Source of the DNA: Falsiroseomonas sp046052145
GTDB lineage: Bacteria > Pseudomonadota > Alphaproteobacteria > Acetobacterales > Acetobacteraceae
Assembly: GCA_046052145.1 (NCBI GenBank)
Contig: JBJOMW010000015.1
Span: 36,018 to 100,017, forward strand
Direction of reading: 5' to 3'
Length of the DNA: 64,000 nt
Shown: positions 26,373-34,667 of the stretch, piece after piece
Layout of the letters: each line of letters opens with the position of its first letter
Numbering within the stretch: the first letter of the stretch is position 1
Program-made: the position numbers and the translations under genes
The notes under the pieces: model-generated
What the model saw: the letters and a program-made list of their open reading frames with translations, nothing else
What the model was told of the DNA's origin: nothing
Databases searched by the model: none

Positions 26373-27173
26373 TCACCCCGCCAATTCGCGCGAACGCGCC
26401 GTGGCGGCCGCGATGGCGCGGGAGATGTGGTCGGGCCAGGCCGTCTCCTCCATCAGCACCGCGAGTGCGCGTTCCGTCGTGCCCTTGGGGCTGGTCACGT
26501 TCTTCCGGAGCTGCGCCGCATCCTCGGCACTCGCCGCCAGCAGCGCGCCGGAACCGGCGACGGTGCTGCGGGCCATGCGGCGGGCGAGGTCGGCCGGGAT
26601 GCCCTGCTCCACCGCCGCCTTTTCCAGCAGCTCGGCCAGCAGGAAGACATAGGCAGGCCCGCCGCCGGAGACCGCGGTGACCGGGTCGAGCAACCCTTCC
26701 TGATCGACCCAGGCGATCTCCCCGGTCGCGCCCAGCAGCGTGTCGGCCAGCGCCTGCTGCGCCGCGCTCACGCCCGGGCCAGCGCAGGCAACCGTGAAGC
26801 CCTGGCGGACCGCAGCGGGGGTGTTGGGCATGGCGCGGACGACCGCAGCGCCCTCCCCGAGCAGGCCGCGCATGCCGGCGACATTCTTCCCCGCCATGAC
26901 CGAGACAAAGACCGCCTGGCCGGCGAAGCGGGCATAATGCGGCAGGGTCGCGGCGGCTTCCTGCGGCTTGATCGCCAGCACCACGGCGGCCGGCGCGAAG
27001 CCCGCCGGGATCGCGCCCGGCTCCTTCACCAGAATCGCACCCGTCGGCGCCGCGGCCAGGAAGGGGTCCACGATCACGGCTTGGGACAAGCCACGCTCGC
27101 GCCAGCCGGCGAGCATGGCGCCGCCCATCTTGCCGCAGCCGACCAGAAGCAGGGGAGGAAGGGTGTCCGTCAT
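26373..27173 (-). CDS. proC: ProC, pyrroline-5-carboxylate reductase
   Basis: 266 residues. Catalyses the last step of proline synthesis with NAD(P)H. Rossmann opening LLLVGCGKMGGAMLAGW, then AIKPQ, MPNTPAAVRQG, and the C-terminal dimer domain with VSGGGPAYVFLLAEL, KNVTSPKGTTERAL. Length is standard. The next gene upstream on the same strand is a YbjN-family gene 43 bases away, and a UbiK gene follows further up, so a shared transcript is possible. Confidence 0.95.
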   Translation of the reverse strand: MTDTLPPLLLVGCGKMGGAMLAGWRERGLSQAVIVDPFLAAAPTGAILVKEPGAIPAGFAPAAVVLAIKPQEAAATLPHYARFAGQAVFVSVMAGKNVAGMRGLLGEGAAVVRAMPNTPAAVRQGFTVACAGPGVSAAQQALADTLLGATGEIAWVDQEGLLDPVTAVSGGGPAYVFLLAELLEKAAVEQGIPADLARRMARSTVAGSGALLAASAEDAAQLRKNVTSPKGTTERALAVLMEETAWPDHISRAIAAATARSRELAG

Positions 27174-27216
27174 GGCGGCACAGTTGCCGCCATGACGGCT
27201 GGGCGCAAGCGGGGTG

Positions 27217-27723
27217 TTAGGCCTCGCCGACGCAGTCCAGCATCGCCGCCTGCAGCGCCTCAGCCGGGGCCTTGCCGCCCCAGAGGACGAATTGGAAGGC
27301 CGGGAAGAAGCGCTCGCATTCGGTCAGCGCGATATCCACCATGTCCTCGAGCGATTCCGCGGAGGCCCCGGGCGCGCCGCGCAGCAGCACGGAATGGCGG
27401 AACACCGGCACGCCATCATCGGTGTCGAGGCCAAAATGGCCGATCCAGAGCTTCTCATTGGCGAGCGCCAGCAGCTCGAACAGGCGGTCGCGCTGGCCGG
27501 CCGGCACCTTCAGGTCGAAGGCGCAGGAGAAATGCATGGCGCTGATCTCATGCGACCAGGAGAAATACAGGCCGTAATCGCACCATTTGCCGGGCGCCTC
27601 CGCCGCCATCTCGGCGTCGTTGCGGCGGTCGAAGGCCCATTCATTGGATGCGATGATCTGCTCGACGATATCGAGCGGGTTGGCGGAGCGCTCGTGGCTG
27701 TCGTGGCCGAGATAGGCGGACAT
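27217..27723 (-). CDS. YbjN-domain protein
   Basis: 168 residues from ATG 27723, preceded by GGAGG; a longer frame to 27783 is ignored. The region ANPLDIVEQIIASNEWAFDR, followed by DYGLYFSWSHEISAMHFSCA, LFELLALANEKLWIGHFGLD and PVFRHSVLLRG, is the YbjN (type III chaperone-like) fold found next to proC in many alphaproteobacteria. Members have been tied loosely to stress and motility regulation. Biochemical role unknown. Confidence 0.85.
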   Translation of the reverse strand: MSAYLGHDSHERSANPLDIVEQIIASNEWAFDRRNDAEMAAEAPGKWCDYGLYFSWSHEISAMHFSCAFDLKVPAGQRDRLFELLALANEKLWIGHFGLDTDDGVPVFRHSVLLRGAPGASAESLEDMVDIALTECERFFPAFQFVLWGGKAPAEALQAAMLDCVGEA

Positions 27724-27942
27724 GCGGCACCTCCTTCGCCCGGCGGGGTGCGTGTGCCGACCCCCCGCCGGCACCGGCCCCAAAGGCCTCCCCTGTGGCA
27801 GCCCCTAGGGGTGGATACCCCCGCGAGACCCGAAGTGTTGGGGCTCCCAACCCCGAATCGCCACCACCCGTAGATTACGCGGGGGGAAAACGCCGCCGCA
27901 AGGCTCAGCTTCGCGCCGCCACAACAACTTGGAGGGAAGGCT

Positions 27943-28278
27943 TCAGGGGCCGTCTTCGGATCGGGGCGCATCCTCGCGCCCGCCGGCCTCCAGCTGGGCC
28001 AGGCGCTGTTCGAGCGCGGCCACCCGTTCGGCCAGGGCCTCGGCCTGCTCGCGGCCGCGGCGCGCCACTTCCAACGCAGCGTCGAGGTCCTCGCGCCGGA
28101 CCAGATCCAGCCGCTGGACCATCGCCTCCGCCTGGGCCTTGGCCATCGCCTCCACCTCGGCGCGCATGGCCGCCATGATGGAAAAGGCGCCGCCGGCCAT
28201 GCCGGCCAGGTCGTCGAAAATCCCCCGACGCGCCCCGCGACCCATCCCGCCCTCGCCGCTTCCGGTGCCCATCGCCAT
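27943..28278 (-). CDS. ubiK: UbiK, ubiquinone biosynthesis accessory factor
   Basis: 111 residues from ATG 28278, with AAGGAGG five bases upstream; a GTG at 28281 is too close to the site. The middle (FDDLAGMAGGAFSIMAAM) is the amphipathic membrane-binding helix and the C-terminal half (REDLDAALEVARRGREQAEA...LEQRLAQLE) is a coiled coil. This is the BMFP/UbiK plan, a trimeric factor that helps late ubiquinone hydroxylation complexes. Divergent from the hldD-like gene. Confidence 0.85.
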   Translation of the reverse strand: MAMGTGSGEGGMGRGARRGIFDDLAGMAGGAFSIMAAMRAEVEAMAKAQAEAMVQRLDLVRREDLDAALEVARRGREQAEALAERVAALEQRLAQLEAGGREDAPRSEDGP

Positions 28279-28412
28279 CACGACCTCCTTGCCATCCCTG
28301 CCCTCGGCTTGTGGAGCGGAGCGCCGGATGCCTATACCCCGACGGTCGGCCCGAGGGCAGCCCGCCCCCGCAACAGCCGGCCCAAACGCGGCACGGAGCC
28401 TCGGAAACGCCG

Positions 28413-29405
28413 ATGTATCTGGTCACTGGCGGCGCCGGTTTCATCGGGTCGAACCTGGTCGCGGCGCTCACCGCCCGCGGGGCGGAGGTGGTGGTCGTGG
28501 ACCGCCTGCGCGTCGGCGAGCCCGGGCGCGAGAAATGGCGCAACCTGGCGAAGCACGGCATCGCCGGTCTCCTGCCGCCCGAGGACGCCGAGGCCTTCGT
28601 GGCGGCAACGCCCGGGATAAGGGCGGTGCTGCATATGGGCGCGATCAGCGCGACCACGGCGACCGATGGCGATGTGGTCGCGGCAACCAATCTCAGCCTC
28701 CCGCTCCGGCTGTGGGCTGCCTGCGCGGCACGGGGCGTGCCCTTCATCTACGCCTCCTCCGCCGCGACCTATGGCGACGGCTCGCTCGGCTTCGAGGACG
28801 ATATGCGGCCGGCCGCGCTGGCGGCGCTGCGCCCGCTCAATCTCTATGGCTGGTCGAAACTCGCCTTCGACCGGCGCGTCGCGGACATGCTGGCGCGCGG
28901 CCTGCCGGCGCCGCCGCAATGGGCGGGCTTACGCTTCTTTAACGTCTATGGGCCGAACGAGTACCACAAGGGCCGCATGGCCTCGGTGCTGTTCCACAAA
29001 TTCCACGAGGTGCAGGGCGGCGCGCCCGCGCGGCTGTTCCGCTCCGACCGCGCAGGCATCGCCGATGGCGCGCAGCAGCGCGACTTCGTGCATGTGGATG
29101 ATTGCGTCGCGGTGATGCTCTGGCTGCTCGACAATCCGCAGGTGAGCGGGCTGTTCAATCTGGGCTCCGGGCGCGCGCGAAGTTTCCTTGAGCTGGTGCA
29201 GGCGATGTTCGCTGCGATGGGTGAGGCGCCGCGGATCGAATTCGTGGACATGCCCGCCGACCTCCGCGGCAAGTACCAGTACTTCACCGAGGCGCCGCTC
29301 GAGAGGCTGCGGGCCGCCGGCTTCACCGCGCCGATGACGACGCTGGAAGAGGGCGTTGGGCGCTACGTCCGCGATTTCCTGCTGCGCGACGACCCGCATC
29401 GCTGA
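28413..29405 (+). CDS. hldD: HldD, ADP-glycero-manno-heptose 6-epimerase
   Basis: 330 residues. Extended SDR: NAD-binding MYLVTGGAGFIGSNLVAAL, a catalytic Ser-Tyr-Lys set in YASSAATYGDG and NLYGWSKLAFD, and the HldD-specific FFNVYGPNEYHKGRMASV. It interconverts ADP-D,D- and L,D-heptose for lipopolysaccharide inner core. No other heptose gene is adjacent, but the GT9-like protein at 24393 could use such sugars. The next gene, lgt, starts seven bases after its stop. Confidence 0.93.
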   Translation: MYLVTGGAGFIGSNLVAALTARGAEVVVVDRLRVGEPGREKWRNLAKHGIAGLLPPEDAEAFVAATPGIRAVLHMGAISATTATDGDVVAATNLSLPLRLWAACAARGVPFIYASSAATYGDGSLGFEDDMRPAALAALRPLNLYGWSKLAFDRRVADMLARGLPAPPQWAGLRFFNVYGPNEYHKGRMASVLFHKFHEVQGGAPARLFRSDRAGIADGAQQRDFVHVDDCVAVMLWLLDNPQVSGLFNLGSGRARSFLELVQAMFAAMGEAPRIEFVDMPADLRGKYQYFTEAPLERLRAAGFTAPMTTLEEGVGRYVRDFLLRDDPHR

Positions 29406-29412
29406 ACGCCTG

Positions 29413-30216
29413 ATGCTGCCCGCCATCGCCTTCCCCGCGATCGATCCCGTCGCGATCGAACTCGGCCCGCTGGTCATCCGCTGGTACGCGCTGGCCTATA
29501 TCGGCGGCATCGTCGCGGGCTGGTGGATCGCGCGCCGCCTGGTGGCGCTCGCGCCTGTCGCGGCATCGAAGGAGCAGCTGGACGATGCCGTCACCTGGGT
29601 GACGCTCGGCATCATCCTCGGCGGGCGGCTGGGCTATGTGCTGTTCTACCGGCCCGGCGATTACATCACCGCGCCGTGGGAGGCGCTGTTCCTCTGGCAG
29701 GGCGGCATGGCCTTCCATGGCGGCATGCTCGGCGTGGTGGTGGCGCTGTGGTGGTTCTGCCGCCGCAACCGGCTCGATCCCCTGCTGCTGGGCGACCGCG
29801 CGGCGACGGTGGTGCCGATCGGGCTGCTGCTGGGGCGGCTGGCGAATTTCGCCAATGGCGAGCTCTGGGGCCGGGTGACGGATGTGCCCTGGGGCATGGT
29901 CTTCCCCCATGGCGGCCCCCTGCCGCGCCACCCGAGCCAGCTTTACCAGGCTTTCCTGGAAGGCTTCTGCCTGCTGGTGCTGCTGCAGGTTCTGGTGCGC
30001 ATTCCGGCGGTGCGTGCGCGGCCAGGGATGCTGACCGGCGTGTTCCTCGCGGGCTATGCCGTGGCTCGGCTGGTGGGCGAGATGTTCCGCCAGCCCGACG
30101 CGCATCTCGGCTTCCTCTTCGCCGGCGCGACGATGGGGCAATTGCTGTCGCTGCCGATGCTCGCCGCCGGGGTCTGGCTGATCCTCCGCGCGGCGCGGCG
30201 TCCGGCCCTGGCATGA
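29413..30216 (+). CDS. lgt: Lgt, prolipoprotein diacylglyceryl transferase
   Basis: 267 residues with about seven spans. Transfers diacylglyceryl from phosphatidylglycerol to the lipobox cysteine of prolipoproteins, so it serves the many lipoproteins in this window. Seen: LVIRWYALAYIGGIVAGWW, GGRLGYVLFYRPG, the Lgt signature GRLANFANGELWGRV, and HPSQLYQAFLEG with the essential His region. Start ATG 29413 lies directly after hldD. The stop overlaps the next ATG. Confidence 0.95.
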   Translation: MLPAIAFPAIDPVAIELGPLVIRWYALAYIGGIVAGWWIARRLVALAPVAASKEQLDDAVTWVTLGIILGGRLGYVLFYRPGDYITAPWEALFLWQGGMAFHGGMLGVVVALWWFCRRNRLDPLLLGDRAATVVPIGLLLGRLANFANGELWGRVTDVPWGMVFPHGGPLPRHPSQLYQAFLEGFCLLVLLQVLVRIPAVRARPGMLTGVFLAGYAVARLVGEMFRQPDAHLGFLFAGATMGQLLSLPMLAAGVWLILRAARRPALA

Positions 30217-31220
30217 GCGCCGAGCGGCTCGACCGCTTCATGGCGCGTGCGATCGCCGCCTATTACGCGCGGCCAGCCAGCCCCTTTGGCCGCGCGGGTG
30301 ACTTCACCACCGCGCCCGAAATCTCCCAGGCCTTCGGCGAAGTCCTCGGCGCCTGGTGCGCCGTGACCTGGGAGAGGATGGGCTGCCCGGACGAAGTGAT
30401 CCTGGCGGAGGTCGGTCCGGGCCGCGGGACGCTGATGGCCGATGCGTTGCGTGCGGTTGCCCAGGCCGCGCCCGCCTTCCGCGCCGCGGCCCGGGTGCAT
30501 CTGGTGGAAGCCTCGCCCAGCCTGCGCGAGGCCCAGGCCCGCGCCCTGCCCGGCCAGGTCGCGGCCTGGCATGACGACATCACCACCCTGCCGCCGGGGC
30601 CGTTGCAGCTGCTGGCCAATGAGTTCCTCGACGCGCTGCCGATCCGCCAATTCGTCCGCCGCGGCGATGCCTGGCTGGAGCGCCATGTCGCGGACGGCGC
30701 CTTCGTTGAGCTGCCCGCCGCCGAGGCCCCGCCCCTGCCGGCGACGGCGCCCGAGGGCGCGGTGCAGGAAATCTGCGAGCCCGCGCTTGGCTTCGTCCGC
30801 AAGCTCGGCGCGCGGCTGGCCGCCACGGGCGGCGCGGCGCTGCTGGTGGATTACGGCTACGCCCTGCCCGGCTTTGGCGACACGCTGCAGGCGATGCGCG
30901 CGCAGGAGACGGGGCTCGACCCGCTGGCCGAGCCGGGCTCCCGCGACCTGACGGCGCATGTGGATTTCGCCGCCCTGGCCGAAGCCGCCCGCGCGGTCGG
31001 AGCCGCCGCCTGCGGCCCGCTGCCGCAGGGGCTGCTGCTGCAACGCCTTGGACTGATGACGCGCGCCGCGATGCTGGCCCAGGCGCGGCCCAGGCTGGCG
31101 GGCGACATCCTCTCGGGCGCCGAGCGGCTGGTCGCCGCGGAGGGCATGGGGCGCCTGTTCAAGGCGCTCGCCCTCTGCGATCCCCGCCTGCCCCCCCTGC
31201 CCGGATTCGAGGACGCATGA
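30213..31220 (+). CDS. MidA/NDUFAF7-type SAM-dependent methyltransferase
   Basis: 335 residues. The DUF185 family: GDFTTAPEISQAFGEVLGAW, SAM motif EVGPGRGTLMADAL, LLANEFLDALPIRQFVRRG, LLVDYGYALPGFGDTLQAM. The mitochondrial homologue NDUFAF7 methylates an arginine in complex I; bacterial role is inferred to be similar. It overlaps lgt by four bases and pgeF by four bases, forming a tight lgt-midA-pgeF operon typical of alphaproteobacteria. Confidence 0.9.
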   Translation: MSAERLDRFMARAIAAYYARPASPFGRAGDFTTAPEISQAFGEVLGAWCAVTWERMGCPDEVILAEVGPGRGTLMADALRAVAQAAPAFRAAARVHLVEASPSLREAQARALPGQVAAWHDDITTLPPGPLQLLANEFLDALPIRQFVRRGDAWLERHVADGAFVELPAAEAPPLPATAPEGAVQEICEPALGFVRKLGARLAATGGAALLVDYGYALPGFGDTLQAMRAQETGLDPLAEPGSRDLTAHVDFAALAEAARAVGAAACGPLPQGLLLQRLGLMTRAAMLAQARPRLAGDILSGAERLVAAEGMGRLFKALALCDPRLPPLPGFEDA

Positions 31221-31981
31221 GCACGCCATTGCTGACGGCTGGCCTTCCCGTGCCGCATGGTTTCTTCACCCGCGCGGGCGGCGTCTCCACGGGGCGTTTT
31301 GCGAGCCTCAACTGCTCACTCTCCGGCCGCGATGACGCCGATGCGGTACGGGAGAACCGGCGCCGCGCGGCGGATGCGCTCGGGCAGCCGGCGCAGGCGC
31401 TGGTCGGGCTCACCCAGGTGCACGGCATCGCGGTGGCGACGGTCACCACGCCCTGGCCCGAGGACCAGCGCCCCCAGGCCGATGCGATGGTCACCGACCG
31501 GCCCGGACTGCTGCTGGGGATCGTCACCGGGGATTGCGCGCCGGTGCTCTTCGCCGATGCCACGGCCGGCGTGGTGGGCGCCGCCCATGCCGGTTGGCGG
31601 GGCGCGGTGGCCGGCGTGATCGAGGCGACGATCGCCGCGATGGAAGCGCTTGGCGCGGAGCGCGGGCGGATCCAGGCAGCCGTCGGCCCCTGCATCGCCC
31701 AGCCGAGCTACGAGGTCGGCCCCGATCTCCGGGCCGAATTGCTGGCGCGGGATGCCGCCGATGCCCACTTCCTGGCCCCCGGCCGGCGGGAGGATCGCTG
31801 GCAATTCGACCTGCCCGGCTACTGCCTCGCCCGGCTGCGTGCGGCGGGGGTGGCGGAGGCCGGCTGGGTCGGGCGTGACACGCTTGCAGAGGAAGACGCC
31901 TTCTTCAGCCACCGCCGTGCTACGCTTTCCGGCGGCGGACCGATCGGACATCAGCTATCCGCCATCGCGCTGCCGGGATGA
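31217..31981 (+). CDS. pgeF: PgeF, purine nucleosidase / peptidoglycan editing factor (laccase-domain)
   Basis: 254 residues. YfiH/COG1496 family with the zinc ligands visible: His in LTQVHGIAVA, Cys in VTGDCAPVLFAD and His in AAHAGWRGAVAG. The E. coli homologue prevents misincorporation into peptidoglycan precursors; others are purine nucleosidases. Overlap with the upstream methyltransferase gene places it third in a coupled operon. Confidence 0.9.
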   Translation: MSTPLLTAGLPVPHGFFTRAGGVSTGRFASLNCSLSGRDDADAVRENRRRAADALGQPAQALVGLTQVHGIAVATVTTPWPEDQRPQADAMVTDRPGLLLGIVTGDCAPVLFADATAGVVGAAHAGWRGAVAGVIEATIAAMEALGAERGRIQAAVGPCIAQPSYEVGPDLRAELLARDAADAHFLAPGRREDRWQFDLPGYCLARLRAAGVAEAGWVGRDTLAEEDAFFSHRRATLSGGGPIGHQLSAIALPG

Positions 31982-31985
31982 GCCG

Positions 31986-32054
31986 ATGCCCTATGTGATC
32001 ATGTTCTGCATGATGATCGTCCTGACGATGCTGGTCTCCTGTGTCCTGGTCTAG
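31986..32054 (+). CDS. 22-residue hydrophobic micro-protein
   Basis: MPYVIMFCMMIVLTMLVSC followed by VLV: a single likely membrane span with five methionines and two cysteines. It starts four bases after the pgeF stop behind GGGATGAG and its last 14 bases overlap the GTG start of the following lipoprotein gene. Position and overlap suggest either a true small membrane protein or a leader that couples translation to the lipoprotein. Not testable from one sequence. Confidence 0.4.
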   Translation: MPYVIMFCMMIVLTMLVSCVLV

Positions 32055-33069
32055 GCGCTGGTCCCGCCGCGGGGCGCTGGCGGGGCTGCTCGGCCTCGCG
32101 GCCTGCGGCGACCTGCCGCAGCCCTATCGCGGCCAGCCCGGCGAATTGGCGGCCCGGCTGGCACGGCCACCGGCCTATCGGGTGGCGGTGCCGGTGCCGA
32201 CGGCCTCCCTGCAGGAGCCCGATCGGGCCGCCGACTACGCCCAGGCGCTGGCCGAGGCGCTGCTTGCGCAGGCCGTGCCGACGGTGGCGGGAGAGCCGTT
32301 GCCGCTCGACTGGGTGGTGGAGGTGACGGCGACGCGCCAGGCCGCCGGCATCCAGCCCCGCTACATATTGCGCGACGCCGATGGCGCCGTGCTGGGCGAG
32401 GCGGGCGGGCGGATAGTCGGCAGCCGGGACTGGCAGGGCGGCGATGCAGCCGGGCTGCGCCGCGCCGCGGCCGAAGGCGCGGCGGCGGTCGCTGCGATGG
32501 TCGGGCGGGTGGACGCGCTGCGCCGGACGGGGGATGAGCGCGCCGTCGGCGCCGCGCCGCGCGTCGTGCTGCTGCGCCAGGTGCGCGGCGCGCCGGGCGA
32601 TGGCAACCGCAGCCTGACGGCGCGCATGGCCGAGCGGCTCGCCGGGCTTGGCTATCAGGTGCAGGACCAGGCCGAGGGGGCCGGCTATGCCGTGGAGGGC
32701 GTGGTCGAGATGGCCCCGTCCGGGCGCGGGATGCAGCGCATCGAGATCGTCTGGACCATCTCCCGCCGCGACGGCCATGATTTGGGCCGCGTGCTGCAGC
32801 TGAACGAGGTGCCGGCGGGGTCGCTGAACGGCCTGTGGGGCGATGTGGCCTTCGTGGTGGCGCAGGAAGCCGCGGCCGGCGTCCGCGACGTCATTGCCAA
32901 TGCCGAGGCAACGCCCGGCAACGAGGCGGCGCCGGCCGCGACGCCCGTGGCGGCGCCCGCCCAGGAGACCGCGGCCGGGCCGGGCGCCGGGACCGCGGCG
33001 GTGGCAGCACCGCGCGCCACGCCACGCATCGCGCCGCGCCGCGCCCCCCCCGCGCGCGCCCGGCCCTGA
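32041..33069 (+). CDS. Lipoprotein of unknown function
   Basis: 342 residues from GTG 32041. The basic N-terminus and short signal (RRGALAGLLGLAAC) end in a lipobox. Residues about 40-275 look folded, with strand-rich segments (DWVVEVTATRQ, GYAVEGVVEM, RIEIVWTISRRDG). The last 60 residues are Ala/Pro-rich and disordered. No domain recognised. Downstream of the lgt-midA-pgeF operon on the same strand. Confidence 0.7.
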   Translation: MSWSRRWSRRGALAGLLGLAACGDLPQPYRGQPGELAARLARPPAYRVAVPVPTASLQEPDRAADYAQALAEALLAQAVPTVAGEPLPLDWVVEVTATRQAAGIQPRYILRDADGAVLGEAGGRIVGSRDWQGGDAAGLRRAAAEGAAAVAAMVGRVDALRRTGDERAVGAAPRVVLLRQVRGAPGDGNRSLTARMAERLAGLGYQVQDQAEGAGYAVEGVVEMAPSGRGMQRIEIVWTISRRDGHDLGRVLQLNEVPAGSLNGLWGDVAFVVAQEAAAGVRDVIANAEATPGNEAAPAATPVAAPAQETAAGPGAGTAAVAAPRATPRIAPRRAPPARARP

Positions 33070-33194
33070 CCGGGACGGCCATTTGCCATGCGCCCGGATC
33101 ATCGCCACGCGATGGACTCACGAGTGTCACGTTGCTATCGCTCCGCGCGCCCGCTTGCGGGCGGTCGCTCGAACCCTCCTCTCCGGGGTGCCGC

Positions 33195-34127
33195 ATGAAG
33201 ATCATTGCCTGCAACAGCAACCGCCCGCTTGCCGAGGCGGTGGCCGCGGCGCTCGGCATGCCGCTCACCCAGGCTTCCGTGCGGCGCTTCGCCGACATGG
33301 AGATCTTCGCCGAGATCAACGAGAACATCCGCGGCGAGGATGTGTTCGTCATCCAGTCCACCAGCTACCCCGCCAATGACAATCTGATGGAGCTGCTGAT
33401 CATGCTGGACGCGCTGAAGCGCGCCAGCGCGCGGCGCATCACGGCGGTGATCCCCTATTTCGGCTATGCGCGGCAGGACCGGAAAAGCGGCCCGCGCACG
33501 CCGATCAGCGCGAAGCTGGTGGCGAACCTCATCACCGCGGCCGGCGCCAACCGCGTGCTGACGATGGACCTGCATGCCGCGCAGATCCAGGGCTTCTTCG
33601 ATATCCCGGTGGACAACCTCTTCGCCGCGCCGCTGTATGGCCGCGACATCCAGGAACGCTTCGCCGGGCGCGAGACGATGGTCGTCTCCCCCGATGTCGG
33701 CGGCGTGGTGCGCGCGCGGGCGATCGCGGCGCGGATCGGCGCTGACCTGGCCATCATCGACAAGCGCCGCCCGCGGGCCGGTGTTTCCGAAGTGATGAAC
33801 GTGATCGGCGAGGTCGAGGGCCGGCACTGCATCCTGGTGGACGACATCGTCGATTCGGGCGGCACGCTCTGCAACGCCGCCGAAGCGCTGCTGAAGCACG
33901 GCGCGAAATCGGCCAGCGTCTATGTGACGCATGGCGTCTTCTCAGGCGGTGCCGTCGCGCGCGTCGGCGCGGCCCCGATCGAGACGATGGTGGTGACCGA
34001 CAGCATCCTGGCGACGGAAGCGGTGCGGGTCTCCCGCAACATCCGCCAGCTGACCATCGCGCCCCTGATCGCCGAGGCGATGAAGCGCATCAGCGAGGAG
34101 AGCAGCGTCTCCACGCTGTTCAACTGA
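33195..34127 (+). CDS. prs: Prs, ribose-phosphate pyrophosphokinase
   Basis: 310 residues. Makes PRPP from ribose 5-phosphate and ATP for nucleotide, His and Trp synthesis. Family signals: FADMEIFAEINENIRGEDVF, the ATP-loop region YFGYARQDRKSGPRTPISAK, DLHAAQIQGFF, VSPDVGGVVRARAIA, the DKRRPRAG catalytic-flexible loop and the PRPP motif LVDDIVDSGGTL. Length is standard. A 50-residue lipoprotein gene begins on its stop codon. Confidence 0.97.
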   Translation: MKIIACNSNRPLAEAVAAALGMPLTQASVRRFADMEIFAEINENIRGEDVFVIQSTSYPANDNLMELLIMLDALKRASARRITAVIPYFGYARQDRKSGPRTPISAKLVANLITAAGANRVLTMDLHAAQIQGFFDIPVDNLFAAPLYGRDIQERFAGRETMVVSPDVGGVVRARAIAARIGADLAIIDKRRPRAGVSEVMNVIGEVEGRHCILVDDIVDSGGTLCNAAEALLKHGAKSASVYVTHGVFSGGAVARVGAAPIETMVVTDSILATEAVRVSRNIRQLTIAPLIAEAMKRISEESSVSTLFN

Positions 34128-34279
34128 TGCGCGGCGCCGTTCTGACCATGCTGGTGCTGCTGTTGGGCGCCTGCACGGCGGAGCAGGCGTATAACGCCGC
34201 GCAATTCCACTGCCGCGCCTTTCCGAACACCTGCACCGATCCCAACGCGATCCCGGCAAGCCGCTCGCCGGGGCTCTGA
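34127..34279 (+). CDS. Small lipoprotein coupled to prs
   Basis: 50 residues; the ATG uses the last base of the prs stop (TGATG). The signal MRGAVLTMLVLLLGAC ends in a lipobox. The mature 34 residues carry two more cysteines (FHCRAFPNTCTD), possibly a disulfide. The stop is immediately followed by the stop of the convergent DUF35 gene, with no spacer. Short but strongly supported by overlap and signal. Function unknown. Confidence 0.6.
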   Translation: MRGAVLTMLVLLLGACTAEQAYNAAQFHCRAFPNTCTDPNAIPASRSPGL

Positions 34280-34663
34280 TCAGGCCGGGGCGAACAGCGG
34301 CACCGGCGGGCCGTCCTCGGTTGGCACGAAGACCAGGCGGAGCGCCATGCCGATCCGCACAGCCTCGGGCGCCATATCGACCAGATTGGTGAAGACCCGC
34401 GGGCCTTCCGCAAGCTCCACCATCGCGGCGATATAGGGCTCCTTCAAACGCATCACCGTGTAGCTGTAGAGCGTGCCCTGCCCGCTCGAGGCCACCAATT
34501 CTACATGCGGCGAGAGCGTGAAGGGCGACACGCCGCGTGGGGGGAAGAAATGCCGCCCCGTGTCGCGGCAGAGGCCGATCATCAGGCGGCCGTCCTTGCA
34601 GGCCTCCCAGAAGGGGGCGGTGGTCGGATCGGGGATCGGGGCCTGGATCGCTCGCATCGTCAT
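34280..34663 (-). CDS. DUF35 / OB-fold acyl-CoA-associated protein with degenerate zinc ribbon
   Basis: 127 residues. Length and OB-fold part (GTLYSYTVMRLKEPYIAAMV, followed by LAEGPRVFTNLVD) match DUF35 proteins that partner thiolases. The N-terminal rubredoxin-like ribbon normally has four cysteines; here only one remains (GLCRDTGRHFFPPRGVSPF), so zinc binding is doubtful. It lies four bases downstream of a thiolase-family gene, the usual partner. The pair probably acts on acyl-CoA or a related thioester; substrate unknown. Confidence 0.8.
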   Translation of the reverse strand: MTMRAIQAPIPDPTTAPFWEACKDGRLMIGLCRDTGRHFFPPRGVSPFTLSPHVELVASSGQGTLYSYTVMRLKEPYIAAMVELAEGPRVFTNLVDMAPEAVRIGMALRLVFVPTEDGPPVPLFAPA

Positions 34664-34667
34664 GGCG

